Assembly (NCBI GenBank): GCA_026416875.1
Contig: JAOAEI010000002.1
Span: forward strand, 1-63,387
From: Caloramator sp.
Lineage (GTDB): Bacteria; Bacillota; Clostridia; Clostridiales; Caloramatoraceae
Length of the DNA: 63,387 bases
Direction: 5' to 3'
Under the pieces are notes generated by a model, which did no database searches, was not told the DNA's origin, and saw only the letters and a program-made list of their open reading frames with translations. The translations under genes and the position numbers were made by a program. Position 1 is the first letter of the stretch. Each line of letters begins with the position of its first letter. Below are positions 36,106 to 44,340 of this stretch, piece by piece.

Positions 36106-36811
36106 TATAAAAGATTTTTTCCTTCTTACTTTAGGATTGATGTGTGGAATCATTCTTACTTCTTTTATTTTAACAAATCCATTTAGACCTACATTAATTT
36201 TGACATATAAAGAGTTTCAGAGAAAAAATTTAGAATTAAATCAGCTAAAAAATCAAATTAGCAGCTTAAATAAAGATATTAAATCTATGGAACAAAAGCT
36301 AATAGAATATCAAAAAAGCAGTAAAATTAGTCAAAATGTGTTGTTAACTATGAAAAATGAATTAGATGACCTTCGATTGTTTTCGGGTTTTAGCGATGTG
36401 GAGGGTCCAGGTGTTAGAGTTATTATTGACGATAATAGAAATTATGATATTTCTGATGATAATGTTCTAGATTATATAACTCATAATACTGATATCTTAT
36501 ATGTTATTTACGATTTAAAGAATGCCGGTGCTGAAGCTATTTCAGTTAATGGACAGAGGATAATGCCAACCTCTGAAGTTACTTGTGAGGGTCCAATTAT
36601 TAAAATAAACAATCAATATATTGTTCCTCCCTTTGAAATATTAGCTATTGGTGATCCTGATGCCCTTTATTTTGCGATGACTATGCCAGATAGTAAAATA
36701 AAGGAATTACAATTTCGTCAGTTATATGTTAAAATTATAAAAGAAAAAAAATTAAAAATTATGGGATATAGTAGGAAGCTTATTCCAAAATATATTAAAA
36801 TTTCTAAGTGA
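36092..36811 (+). CDS. DUF881 membrane protein (second copy)
   Basis: A 239-aa paralogue of the 35021 product, with the same plan: N-terminal helix (about 9-30), coiled coil (about 43-95), and the external domain with SGFSDVEGPGVRVII and AGAEAISVNGQRI. The copies are clearly diverged outside those motifs. It ends 90 nt before ftsA and is the last gene before a sporulation-type promoter. Confidence 0.87.
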   Translation: MMKLNIKDFFLLTLGLMCGIILTSFILTNPFRPTLILTYKEFQRKNLELNQLKNQISSLNKDIKSMEQKLIEYQKSSKISQNVLLTMKNELDDLRLFSGFSDVEGPGVRVIIDDNRNYDISDDNVLDYITHNTDILYVIYDLKNAGAEAISVNGQRIMPTSEVTCEGPIIKINNQYIVPPFEILAIGDPDALYFAMTMPDSKIKELQFRQLYVKIIKEKKLKIMGYSRKLIPKYIKISK

Positions 36812-36828
36812 TTTTTTATAGTTAATTA

Positions 36829-36855
36829 AAAGGAAATTAAGGATTTATGTTGAAT
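36829..36855 (+). promoter_or_regulatory. sigma-H-type promoter of ftsA-ftsZ
   Basis: AAAGGAAAT (36829-36837) and GTTGAAT (36849-36855) are separated by 11 nt and fit the Bacillus sigma-H consensus RnAGGAwWW-N11/12-RnnGAAT at every defined position. It lies 45 bp before ftsA. Bacillus subtilis ftsAZ has a sigma-H promoter used when sporulation starts, so function is plausible here. Confidence 0.65.
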
Positions 36856-36900
36856 TTATATAAATAGACATAAAACGAAATTCAAGGAGGTTATTAATGA

Positions 36901-38169
36901 ATGAACAATGTAGTAGTATCACTTGACATTGGCTCCTCGAAGGTAAGCGTAGTTATCGCTGAAATTAATAAAAAACAATTTAATGTAATTGGTGTTGGAA
37001 CCTCCGAATGTAAAGGCGTTAAAAAGGGAGTTATTGTTGATATAGATGCAACGGTTGAAGCTATAAAAAATGCTGTAGAAATGGCAGAACAGATGTCGAA
37101 TATTAAAATTAAGTCAGCTTTCGTAAATATAAAGGGAGGTTATGCAACATTAATAGATAATAGAGGGGTAATAGCTGTTTCAAGGGAGGATAAGGAAATA
37201 ACCCAAGAAGATGTTTTAAGAGTAATACAGGCAGCAAAGGTTGTTGCTCTTCCACCAGATAAGGAAATTATAGATATTATACCTCAACAATACATAGTAG
37301 ATGGTTATGATGAAATAAGGGATCCAGTTGGTATGGTTGGAGTAAGATTAGAGGTTGATGCAAAGCTTGTAGCAGCATCTATAACGAATGTTCAAAATAT
37401 AATTAGAACGGTTCAAAAAGCAGGGCTGAGCGTAGATGGAATTATTTTAGAACCTTTAGCAACTTCATCGATAGTTTTAAATGATGATGAAAGAGAACTT
37501 GGAGTTGCTCTAATTGATGTAGGCGCTGAGACAATGGATATCTCAGTTTTTAGGAATAAAACTTTAATTTATTCTAAGCTAATTCCAGTAGGAGGAAATC
37601 ACATTACTAGTGATATATCGTTAATATGTAAAATTACCTATAATGATGCTGAAAAAGTAAAGAGACAGTATGGAGTTGCATCATCTAAGTTGGTTAAAGG
37701 TGATGATGTAATAAAAATCAGCAATGTAGCAGGTAAAGGAGAGAAGGAGATTCAAGTATTAACTGTAGCTGAAATTATGGAAGCACGTATTCAAGAGATG
37801 CTATTCTTAGTAAAAAGTGAATTAGAGAAAAATAATTTATTAAGTCAACTTGGTGCAGGTATTGTTATTACAGGTGGAGGATTGTTTAATATTAAGGGTA
37901 TCCAAGATTATGCTCAAGAATTTTTTGATATGCCAGTGAGATTTGGATATCCTAATTATATTGGTGTAGCTAATCCTACATACTCTGCATCGGCGGGGAT
38001 TGCGATGTATGTTTTAAAACAAAAGAAAAACAGCACAATTCAGCTTGATCCTAAAAAAATCAATAAAGTAATAGAGGAGAATGAAGAGACTTCTTCAGCA
38101 GAAGAGATTGAAGCAAATAAAACAGGTTGGATAGAAAAGATAAAGGAATTTTTTGCTGATTTCTTTTAA
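36901..38169 (+). CDS. ftsA: cell division protein FtsA
   Basis: A 422-aa actin-like protein that tethers FtsZ to the membrane. It shows the phosphate-1 loop LDIGSSKV (about 9-16), the 1C (SHS2) domain (about 85-165), phosphate-2 [13 protein letters not shown] and the adenosine motif ITGGGLFNI. The last 13 residues ([13 protein letters not shown]) form the amphipathic membrane-targeting helix. AAGGAGG is 10 nt upstream of ATG 36901. It precedes ftsZ by 20 nt. Confidence 0.97.
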   Translation: MNNVVVSLDIGSSKVSVVIAEINKKQFNVIGVGTSECKGVKKGVIVDIDATVEAIKNAVEMAEQMSNIKIKSAFVNIKGGYATLIDNRGVIAVSREDKEITQEDVLRVIQAAKVVALPPDKEIIDIIPQQYIVDGYDEIRDPVGMVGVRLEVDAKLVAASITNVQNIIRTVQKAGLSVDGIILEPLATSSIVLNDDERELGVALIDVGAETMDISVFRNKTLIYSKLIPVGGNHITSDISLICKITYNDAEKVKRQYGVASSKLVKGDDVIKISNVAGKGEKEIQVLTVAEIMEARIQEMLFLVKSELEKNNLLSQLGAGIVITGGGLFNIKGIQDYAQEFFDMPVRFGYPNYIGVANPTYSASAGIAMYVLKQKKNSTIQLDPKKINKVIEENEETSSAEEIEANKTGWIEKIKEFFADFF

Positions 38170-38189
38170 TAAACAAAGGGGGTATTAAT

Positions 38190-39281
38190 GTGCTAGATTT
38201 TGAATTCAATGTTGATGCTGGTGCTCAAATAAAAGTAGTAGGTGTAGGTGGTGGCGGGAATAACGCAGTAAATAGGATGATCGAATTTGGCCTTAGAGGC
38301 GTAGAGTTTATTTCAATTAATACGGATAGACAAGCTCTTAATTATTCAAAGGCAACTACAAAAATTCAAATAGGAGATAAATTAACAAAGGGATTAGGAG
38401 CTGGAGCAAATCCTGATATTGGTCAAAAAGCAGCGGAAGAAAGCATTGAACAAATAACTCAGGCATTAAAGGGTGCTGATTTGATTTTTATAACTGCTGG
38501 TATGGGTGGTGGAACAGGAACGGGTGCAGCGCCTGTAGTAGCTGAAGTTGCAAAGGAATTAGGAATTTTAACTGTTGGGGTTGTTACAAAACCATTTCTT
38601 TTTGAAGGAAGACAAAGAATGCTTAATGCTGAAAAGGGAATAATGAAATTAAAAGAGAAAGTAGATACACTAGTTACTATCCCAAATGATAGATTGCTGC
38701 AAGTGGTTGATAAAAAGACTCCTATGACTGAGGCTTTTAAGATAGCAGATGATATATTAAGACAAGGGGTTCAGGGTATATCAGATTTAATTACTGTTCC
38801 TGGACTAATAAACTTAGACTTTGCTGATGTAAAAACTATTATGCTTAACAAAGGCTTAGCTCATATGGGAATTGGTAGAGCATCAGGAGAAGGAAGGGCG
38901 ATTGAAGCGGCAAAACAAGCAATATCAAGCCCATTATTAGAAACAACAATAAATGGGGCAACAGGAGTATTATTAAATATAACTGGAGGTTCTAACTTAA
39001 CTATGTTTGAAGTAGCTGAAGCGGCTGACCAAGTAAGACAAGCTGCAGATCCTGATGCAAATATTATTTTTGGTGCAGTAATTGACGATTCTTTGGGAGA
39101 TGAAATTAGAATAACAGTTATTGCCACCGGCTTCGAAGAACACTTAAGAATAGAGAATAAAGAAAAAGAAGTAGCAGTAGGTAAACAAGAAAATATGTTT
39201 TTAAGAAATAAAGTAGATATTGATATAAATGATGAGGATCTTGATTTACCACCTTTTATTAGAAATCAAAGAAGAAAGTAA
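38190..39281 (+). CDS. ftsZ: cell division protein FtsZ
   Basis: A 363-aa tubulin-like GTPase that forms the division ring. It has the GTP-binding loop GGGTGTGA (about residue 107), the T7 synergy region [10 protein letters not shown] and a short linker to the C-terminal peptide [14 protein letters not shown], the docking site for FtsA, SepF and ZapA. The linker is very short (about 25 residues). The start is GTG 38190, 7 nt after AAAGGGGG; the ATG at 38188 reads into a stop. Confidence 0.98.
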   Translation: MLDFEFNVDAGAQIKVVGVGGGGNNAVNRMIEFGLRGVEFISINTDRQALNYSKATTKIQIGDKLTKGLGAGANPDIGQKAAEESIEQITQALKGADLIFITAGMGGGTGTGAAPVVAEVAKELGILTVGVVTKPFLFEGRQRMLNAEKGIMKLKEKVDTLVTIPNDRLLQVVDKKTPMTEAFKIADDILRQGVQGISDLITVPGLINLDFADVKTIMLNKGLAHMGIGRASGEGRAIEAAKQAISSPLLETTINGATGVLLNITGGSNLTMFEVAEAADQVRQAADPDANIIFGAVIDDSLGDEIRITVIATGFEEHLRIENKEKEVAVGKQENMFLRNKVDIDINDEDLDLPPFIRNQRRK

Positions 39282-39299
39282 AAACGGCTTTGTATCTAA

Positions 39300-39341
39300 A
39301 ATAACGGTATTAACTTTAGGGTTAATACCGTTATTTATTTT
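39300..39341 (+). terminator. terminator of ftsA-ftsZ
   Basis: A 15-bp perfect stem (39300-39314 with 39321-39335) with a 6-nt loop, followed by a T-rich tail. Confidence 0.9.
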
Positions 39342-39376
39342 GGGAAATAATCCAAAAATAGCAAAATAAGGAATAA

Positions 39377-39444
39377 TTTGACGAGAAAATATGTATTAAT
39401 AGTAATATAAAATGACAAAAAGAGAACACGGAAGGTTTTATAAT
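39377..39444 (+). promoter_or_regulatory. spoIIG-type promoter with Spo0A-like boxes
   Basis: Two partial Spo0A boxes are visible: TTTGACGAG (39377-39385) and, on the minus strand, TTTGTCATT (39411-39419), each 7 of 9 to the consensus TTTGTCRAA. ATGACA (39412-39417) would be a -35 overlapping the second box, 21 nt from TATAAT (39439-39444). A too-long spacer with a Spo0A box over the -35 is the known plan of the Bacillus spoIIG promoter. Confidence 0.55.
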
Positions 39445-39471
39445 TATATTAAATAGGTTTGGAGGGTGAGT

Positions 39472-40365
39472 ATGGGGGATATTCTATATATCGACATAGT
39501 ATTTTTAGAAAATCTTTTTATGAATTATTTTCTTCTTTATCTTCTTAAACGCCTTGTTAGATCCAAGGCGCCAAATTGGAGACTGTTTTTAAGTGCATTA
39601 ATCGGAGCTTTGTATGTTTTAATTATATTAATGCCCAATATGGGGATATATCTTAATTTATCTATGAAAATTCTAGTCTCTTTATTGATGATTGTTATTG
39701 CATTTCTTCCTTATACTTTTCGTGAAGTAATAAAACTGGTCTTGCTATTTTATTTAGAGACTTTTTTAATAGGCGGTAGCATTATGGCTATATTTTATTT
39801 GACACATGGCGACCTTAATAATATTAATGGAGTAATATTGTTAAATAGGATTTCACAGATTTATCTGATTATTGGAAGTTTACTTGGAATTATTTTTACT
39901 AAAATAGCCTTTGATTATATTGATTCATATTTCTTTGAAAATAATTTTATAGTTGATTTGGAAATTTTTTTAGACAAAAAACATCAGAATGTTAAAGCGC
40001 TTATAGATACAGGCAATAACTTAAAGGATCCACTTTCTGGGGAACCTGTTATAGTCGTTTATTACAAAGCTTTAAAGGATTTATTGCCAAATGATTTATA
40101 CTATAATTTAAATCATTCTAAAAACTATGATGAATTTGTTAAACATATTCTAAATTCTGAATTAAAAAATAGAATTAGAGTAATACCTTATAATGCGATA
40201 GGGATAAGTAACGGCTTAATAACAGGAATAAAAATCGATAAATTAATAGTTAAAAAGGAAGGACATCTAAAAGTTATAGAAGATGTTATAATGAGTTTTT
40301 ATTATCTCCCATTATCTCAAGAAGGAACTTTTGATGCACTTGCATTTCCAGAAATTATAAAATGA
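39472..40365 (+). CDS. spoIIGA: sigma-E processing peptidase SpoIIGA
   Basis: SpoIIGA (297 aa) is the membrane aspartic protease that removes the pro-sequence of sigma-E when the forespore signals. It has five predicted N-terminal helices (about 1-150) and a C-terminal protease domain with the catalytic ALIDTGNNLKDPLSG motif (about residue 180). ATG 39472 is preferred to an in-frame GTG at 39466 that overlaps the GGAGGG ribosome binding site. It lies directly before its substrate gene. Confidence 0.96.
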   Translation: MGDILYIDIVFLENLFMNYFLLYLLKRLVRSKAPNWRLFLSALIGALYVLIILMPNMGIYLNLSMKILVSLLMIVIAFLPYTFREVIKLVLLFYLETFLIGGSIMAIFYLTHGDLNNINGVILLNRISQIYLIIGSLLGIIFTKIAFDYIDSYFFENNFIVDLEIFLDKKHQNVKALIDTGNNLKDPLSGEPVIVVYYKALKDLLPNDLYYNLNHSKNYDEFVKHILNSELKNRIRVIPYNAIGISNGLITGIKIDKLIVKKEGHLKVIEDVIMSFYYLPLSQEGTFDALAFPEIIK

Positions 40366-40377
40366 GGGGGAATGGTC

Positions 40378-41103
40378 ATGGGTATCATAAATTTTATTAT
40401 AAATTTTTTAATTAAATTTGTAGATTTTATAATGAATAGATTTATAAGAAGAAGTTTTGTTCATTATATTGGGGGGGCGGATGTTTTACCACCACCTTTA
40501 TCAAATGAAGAGGAAAGCAAGCTAATTGAAGAACTAAAAAAAGGTAATTTTAAAGTTAAAGACGTTTTGATTGAAAGGAATTTAAGACTTGTAGTATATA
40601 TAGCAAAAAAATTTGAAAACACAGGGGTTACAATAGAAGATTTGATTTCAATTGGGACAATAGGATTAATAAAGGCTGTTAATACCTTTGAACCTACAAA
40701 AAGAATAAAACTTGCAACATATGCATCGAGATGCATAGAGAATGAGATATTAATGTATTTAAGAAGAAATAGCAAGGTTAGGAGTGAAATCTCCTTTGAT
40801 GAGCCATTAAACGTAGATTGGGACGGCAATGAATTATTGCTTTCTGATATTTTAGGGACAGATAATGATTTAATTTATCATTATATAGAGGACGAAGTCG
40901 AAAAACAACTATTGATGAATGCCATCAATAGATTAAGTAAACGCGAAAGACAGATAATGGAGCTAAGATTTGGATTGAAGGGTGAAGGTGAAAAAACACA
41001 AAAGGAGGTTGCAGACATATTAGGTATTTCACAATCATATATTTCAAGACTTGAAAAAAGAATAATAAAAAGGTTAAAGAAGGAAATAACTAAAATGGTT
41101 TGA
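40378..41103 (+). CDS. sigE: sporulation sigma factor SigE (pro-form)
   Basis: The mother-cell sigma factor (241 aa), made as an inactive precursor. The hydrophobic/basic pro-sequence (about residues 1-29) precedes [14 protein letters not shown], which aligns with the cleavage region YYIGGSEALPPPLS of the Bacillus protein. Region 2 ([17 protein letters not shown], then [14 protein letters not shown]) and region 4 ([30 protein letters not shown]) are complete. ATG 40378 sits 7 nt after GAGGGGG; ATG 40372 is only one base from it. Confidence 0.96.
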   Translation: MGIINFIINFLIKFVDFIMNRFIRRSFVHYIGGADVLPPPLSNEEESKLIEELKKGNFKVKDVLIERNLRLVVYIAKKFENTGVTIEDLISIGTIGLIKAVNTFEPTKRIKLATYASRCIENEILMYLRRNSKVRSEISFDEPLNVDWDGNELLLSDILGTDNDLIYHYIEDEVEKQLLMNAINRLSKRERQIMELRFGLKGEGEKTQKEVADILGISQSYISRLEKRIIKRLKKEITKMV

Positions 41104-41132
41104 TTTTTAATCTTTTTGTAAATTTATGAAAA

Positions 41133-41161
41133 GAATAAAAAAAATATCCTTCGGGAATAAT
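41133..41161 (+). promoter_or_regulatory. sigma-F-like promoter of sigG
   Basis: GAATA (41133-41137) and GGGAATAAT (41153-41161) are separated by 15 nt. The -10 fits the sigma-F pattern GGnnAnAnT, and the -35 resembles the GYATA/GHATR class shared by sigma-F and sigma-G. Forespore sigma-F transcribes sigG in Bacillus. The predicted start would be near 41168. Confidence 0.55.
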
Positions 41162-41185
41162 TATAATACAAAAATAACCGAAGGA
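41147..41185 (+). promoter_or_regulatory. hairpin that masks the sigG ribosome binding site in read-through RNA
   Basis: TCCTTCGG (41147-41154) is a perfect complement of CCGAAGGA (41178-41185), and the right arm includes most of the AAGGAG ribosome binding site (41181-41186). The left arm overlaps the sigma-F-like -10, so only transcripts that begin upstream, such as read-through from spoIIGA-sigE, could form the stem. Pairing is seen; control is inferred. Confidence 0.6.
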
Positions 41186-41199
41186 GTTGAAGCAGCGTT

Positions 41200-41973
41200 A
41201 TGGCAAACACCAAAGTTGAAATATGTGGAGTAAACACTTCCAAGTTACCAGTTCTAACAAATGATGAGATGAAGGAACTGCTGATTAAAATGAAACAAGG
41301 AGATAAGGAAGCAAGGGAAAAGTTTATCAAAGGTAATTTAAGATTGGTTTTAAGTGTCATACAAAGATTTAATAATAGGGGAGAAAATGTAGATGATTTG
41401 TTCCAGGTAGGATGTATTGGACTTATTAAGGCAATAGATAACTTCGATATAGATCAAAATGTAAAATTTTCAACTTATGCTGTTCCAATGGTTGTAGGGG
41501 AAATAAGAAGATATTTAAGGGATAACAACTCTATTAGAGTTAGTAGATCATTAAGGGATATTGCCTATAAGGCTTTACAAGTTAGGGATAAACTTGTTTC
41601 AACTAATAATAAAGAGCCTACTATTTCTGAAATAGCTAAGGAGTTAAATGTCCCACGTGAAGAGGTTGTTTTTGCACTTGATGCCATTCAAGATCCGGTT
41701 TCTTTATTTGAACCTATATATCATGATGCAGGAGATGCAATTTATGTTATGGATCAGATTAGCGATACTAAGAATGATGATGATTCATGGATAGAAAATA
41801 TAGCAATAAGGCAAGCTCTTAAAAAATTAAATAAAAGAGAAAAGATGATTTTAATGATGAGATTTTTTGAAGGAAAGACACAAATGGAGGTTGCTGAAGA
41901 GATTGGAATATCTCAGGCTCAAGTTTCAAGACTAGAGAAATCAGCTTTGAATCATCTAAGAAAATTTATTTAA
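41200..41973 (+). CDS. sigG: forespore sigma factor SigG
   Basis: The late forespore sigma factor (257 aa). The N-terminal KVEICGVNTSKLPVLTN motif, which helps hold sigma-G inactive in early stages, is present. Region 2 (NLRLVLSVIQRF, then DLFQVGCIGLIKAIDNFD), region 3 and region 4 (EKMILMMRFFEGKTQMEVAEEIGISQ, given in part) are intact. The spacing from AAGGAG to ATG is long (13 nt), which may weaken translation. It is the third gene of the spoIIGA-sigE-sigG cluster, with its own promoter. Confidence 0.96.
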   Translation: MANTKVEICGVNTSKLPVLTNDEMKELLIKMKQGDKEAREKFIKGNLRLVLSVIQRFNNRGENVDDLFQVGCIGLIKAIDNFDIDQNVKFSTYAVPMVVGEIRRYLRDNNSIRVSRSLRDIAYKALQVRDKLVSTNNKEPTISEIAKELNVPREEVVFALDAIQDPVSLFEPIYHDAGDAIYVMDQISDTKNDDDSWIENIAIRQALKKLNKREKMILMMRFFEGKTQMEVAEEIGISQAQVSRLEKSALNHLRKFI

Positions 41974-42009
41974 ATATGGGTGCTTTTAAATTACACCCAT
42001 ATTTTTTTT
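41974..42009 (+). terminator. terminator of sigG
   Basis: A 9-bp perfect stem (41974-41982 with 41994-42002) followed by eight T. Confidence 0.85.
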
Positions 42010-42043
42010 GTTTATGTCATATAATTTTTTAGGAGGTGAAGTT

Positions 42044-42319
42044 ATGAAGGATAATTTAGAAAATTTATATGTGACTTTATCTGAATTGAGACAGATGGAG
42101 GTTATCGATATTAACAAAGGTAAAAGGTTAGGATTTATAAATGATTTGATATTTGACGATAATTTAGAAAGAATTGAGTATATTGTAATTCCACCAGAAA
42201 ATACCTTTTTATCCTTATTTAAAAAAAGGGATGAAATATTAATAAGTTGGGAAAATGTAAAGACTATAGGAATAGATGTAGTGTTAATTGATCTTTTAAA
42301 GGAGAATAACGAAGAATAG
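42044..42319 (+). CDS. ylmC: YlmC/YmxH family PRC-barrel protein
   Basis: A 91-aa PRC-barrel protein of the YlmC/YmxH sporulation family. It shows LSELRQMEVIDINKGKRLGF near the start and the ILISWENVKTIGIDVVLID end typical of the family. The biochemical role is unknown. ATG 42044 follows AGGAGGTGA; the ORF runs 12 codons further upstream without a good start. It is often found after sigG in clostridia. Confidence 0.9.
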   Translation: MKDNLENLYVTLSELRQMEVIDINKGKRLGFINDLIFDDNLERIEYIVIPPENTFLSLFKKRDEILISWENVKTIGIDVVLIDLLKENNEE

Positions 42320-42379
42320 ACAACGTATAAAAATGATGTTATAATTTATCAATAAAAATATACTACGGAGATGAAGAAA

Positions 42380-42841
42380 ATGAAGTGTCCTTTCTGTAAT
42401 CATATCGAGACAAAGGTTTTAGATTCTAGGCCTACAGAAGATAATACATCAATTAGAAGAAGAAGAGAATGTTTAAACTGTAATAGAAGATTTACTACCT
42501 ATGAGAAGGTAGAAGATATTCCCGTTTATGTTATAAAAAAAGATGGAAGAAGAGAACCCTTTGATAAAAGAAAAATACTTATAGGGGTTTTAAAATCTTG
42601 TGAAAAAAGACCTATATCTATTGGAAAGATAGAAGAACTTGTAAATGAAATTGAAAAACAAGTTTACAATACTATGCGACAAGAAATAGAAAGTAGTTTA
42701 ATTGGAGAACTTGTTATGAAAAAATTAAAAGATTTAGATGATGTAGCTTATGTAAGATTTGCTTCAGTGTATAGGCAATTTAAAGATATCAATACTTTTT
42801 TAGAAGAATTACAAAAACTCTTAAGTGAAAATAAGGATTAG
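42380..42841 (+). CDS. nrdR: transcriptional repressor NrdR
   Basis: NrdR (153 aa) represses ribonucleotide reductase genes according to the dATP/ATP level. It has the zinc ribbon CPFC near the start with its partner CLNC (about 31-34), followed by an ATP-cone domain (about 48-138, beginning [16 protein letters not shown]). ATG 42380 is 9 nt after ACGGAG and gives the standard MKCPFC start; ATG 42371 touches that site. No ribonucleotide reductase gene is in the window. Confidence 0.97.
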   Translation: MKCPFCNHIETKVLDSRPTEDNTSIRRRRECLNCNRRFTTYEKVEDIPVYVIKKDGRREPFDKRKILIGVLKSCEKRPISIGKIEELVNEIEKQVYNTMRQEIESSLIGELVMKKLKDLDDVAYVRFASVYRQFKDINTFLEELQKLLSENKD

Positions 42842-42867
42842 CTTGATGCTGAATCCTTTTATTTTTT
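42833..42867 (+). terminator. terminator of nrdR
   Basis: AAGGATT (42833-42839) pairs with AATCCTT (42852-42858), followed by a T-rich run; the stem begins at the nrdR stop codon. Confidence 0.6.
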
Positions 42868-42868
42868 A

Positions 42869-42877
42869 TGGTATAAT
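42869..42877 (+). promoter_or_regulatory. extended -10 promoter of pgeF
   Basis: TGGTATAAT (an extended -10) lies about 30 nt before the pgeF ATG. There is no clear -35, as expected for this class. Confidence 0.55.
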
Positions 42878-42906
42878 ATTTATCAGAAATTTATGGTGGT
42901 GTTAGT

Positions 42907-43638
42907 ATGTTTATTAATTCTAATGAAGGAATTGAATCGATAAGTTTAAGGAATTTGGGATTTGTTAATCATCTTTTTTCAAATAGGTATTTTGGCATCG
43001 ATTTTAAAGAATATAATTTTATTCGTAATAATTTTGAGATTCCTGAGACTACTTATGAAAAACTTGCAAAATTGAACTTTAGAGTAGATAATTTAGTATT
43101 TTCTAAGCAGATTCACGGTGATGAAATTATTGCTATTGATAAGGTAGATATAAAAAAAATTCGTGGGACTGAAGCAGATGCAATTATCACTAAAGAAACA
43201 AATATACCAATTGTAATTTTTACTACCGACTGTGTTCCAATATTTTTAGCAGATAAAGAAAAAAAAATAGTAGCAGCAGTTCATGCTGGATGGAGAGGAA
43301 CTGCTCTTAAGATAGCATCGAAGGTTGTAAAAAAAATGTCAGATTATTTTGGTAGTAGTCCGAGTAATATAATTGCTGCTATAGGACCATCCATAGGGGT
43401 ATGTTGTTATGAAGTTCAGCAAGAATTAGGTGAATTTTTTCTTTTAAAAATGAGCAACGAAAAATTTTATATTGATTTAAAGGAAGAAAATAAAAAACAG
43501 CTTATTGAGTCAGGGGTTTTGGAGGAAAATATTCATGAAAGTTTTATATGCACACAATGTAATCATGATTTTTATTCCTACAGAAGAGATGGAGCAAATA
43601 CTGGTAGACAAATAAATATTATACAAATAAAGGAGTGA
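42907..43638 (+). CDS. pgeF: peptidoglycan editing factor PgeF / YfiH-YlmD family
   Basis: A 243-aa protein of the former multicopper polyphenol oxidase family (YfiH/YlmD). The metal-binding residues are visible in SKQIHGDEI (His), TTDCVPIF (Cys), AAVHAGWRGT (His) and CTQCNHDFYSYRRDG. Relatives remove misincorporated serine from peptidoglycan precursors and have purine nucleosidase activity; which applies here is unknown. In Bacillus and many clostridia it lies next to ylmE and sepF, which are 10 kb away here. Confidence 0.9.
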   Translation: MFINSNEGIESISLRNLGFVNHLFSNRYFGIDFKEYNFIRNNFEIPETTYEKLAKLNFRVDNLVFSKQIHGDEIIAIDKVDIKKIRGTEADAIITKETNIPIVIFTTDCVPIFLADKEKKIVAAVHAGWRGTALKIASKVVKKMSDYFGSSPSNIIAAIGPSIGVCCYEVQQELGEFFLLKMSNEKFYIDLKEENKKQLIESGVLEENIHESFICTQCNHDFYSYRRDGANTGRQINIIQIKE

Positions 43639-43642
43639 TATT

Positions 43643-44332
43643 ATGGCAGGAGAAAAAATACTTTTAATTGATGATGAGCTGCACATAATAGAATTGTTAA
43701 AGTATAATTTGGAAACTAATGGTTATAAGGTGTTTTATGCTTTAAATGGTAGGGAAGGACTTAAATTAGCTGTTGAAAAAAAACCGGACTTGATTTTGCT
43801 TGATGTAATGCTACCTGAAATGGATGGATTTGATGTTTGTAAAGAAATAAAAAAGAATGAAATAATATCAAATATACCAATTATAATGCTTACGGCAAAA
43901 AGTGAAGAGTTTGATAAAATATTAGGGTTAGAGCTTGGAGCGGATGATTACATTACAAAACCGTTTTCAGTAAGAGAATTATTGGCTCGAGTTAAGGTTG
44001 TATTAAGACGAAATATAAAAGAAGAAAAGAAAAATGTTGTCCAAATACACGATTTAAAATTGGACTTTGATAAACACGAGGTTTTAAAGGATGGTAAAAA
44101 AATAGATCTTACGTTAAAGGAATTTGAGCTTTTGAAACTTTTGATTTTAAACAAGGGGAAGGTATTAACAAGAGACTTTTTGCTAGATAAAGTATGGGGA
44201 TATGAATATTATGGAGAGACTAGAACGGTTGATGTTCATGTAAGACATTTAAGGCAGAAAATTGAAGATGATGATAAAAATCCAAGATATATAGAAACTG
44301 TAAGAGGCATAGGATATAAATTTAAAGAATAG
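43643..44332 (+). CDS. phoP: OmpR/PhoB family response regulator (PhoP-like)
   Basis: A 229-aa response regulator. The receiver domain (about 4-118) has the acidic pair LLIDDE, the phosphorylated aspartate in LILLDVMLPEMDG (about residue 55), the conserved Thr (MLTA) and Lys (YITKPF). The C-terminal winged helix (about 131-227) has the TLKEFELLKLL and RTVDVHVRHLRQKIE signatures. It pairs with the kinase 8 nt downstream. PhoP/PhoB is the closest look, but no phosphate genes are nearby, so the signal is not proved. Confidence 0.9.
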   Translation: MAGEKILLIDDELHIIELLKYNLETNGYKVFYALNGREGLKLAVEKKPDLILLDVMLPEMDGFDVCKEIKKNEIISNIPIIMLTAKSEEFDKILGLELGADDYITKPFSVRELLARVKVVLRRNIKEEKKNVVQIHDLKLDFDKHEVLKDGKKIDLTLKEFELLKLLILNKGKVLTRDFLLDKVWGYEYYGETRTVDVHVRHLRQKIEDDDKNPRYIETVRGIGYKFKE

Positions 44333-44340
44333 GTGATTAG

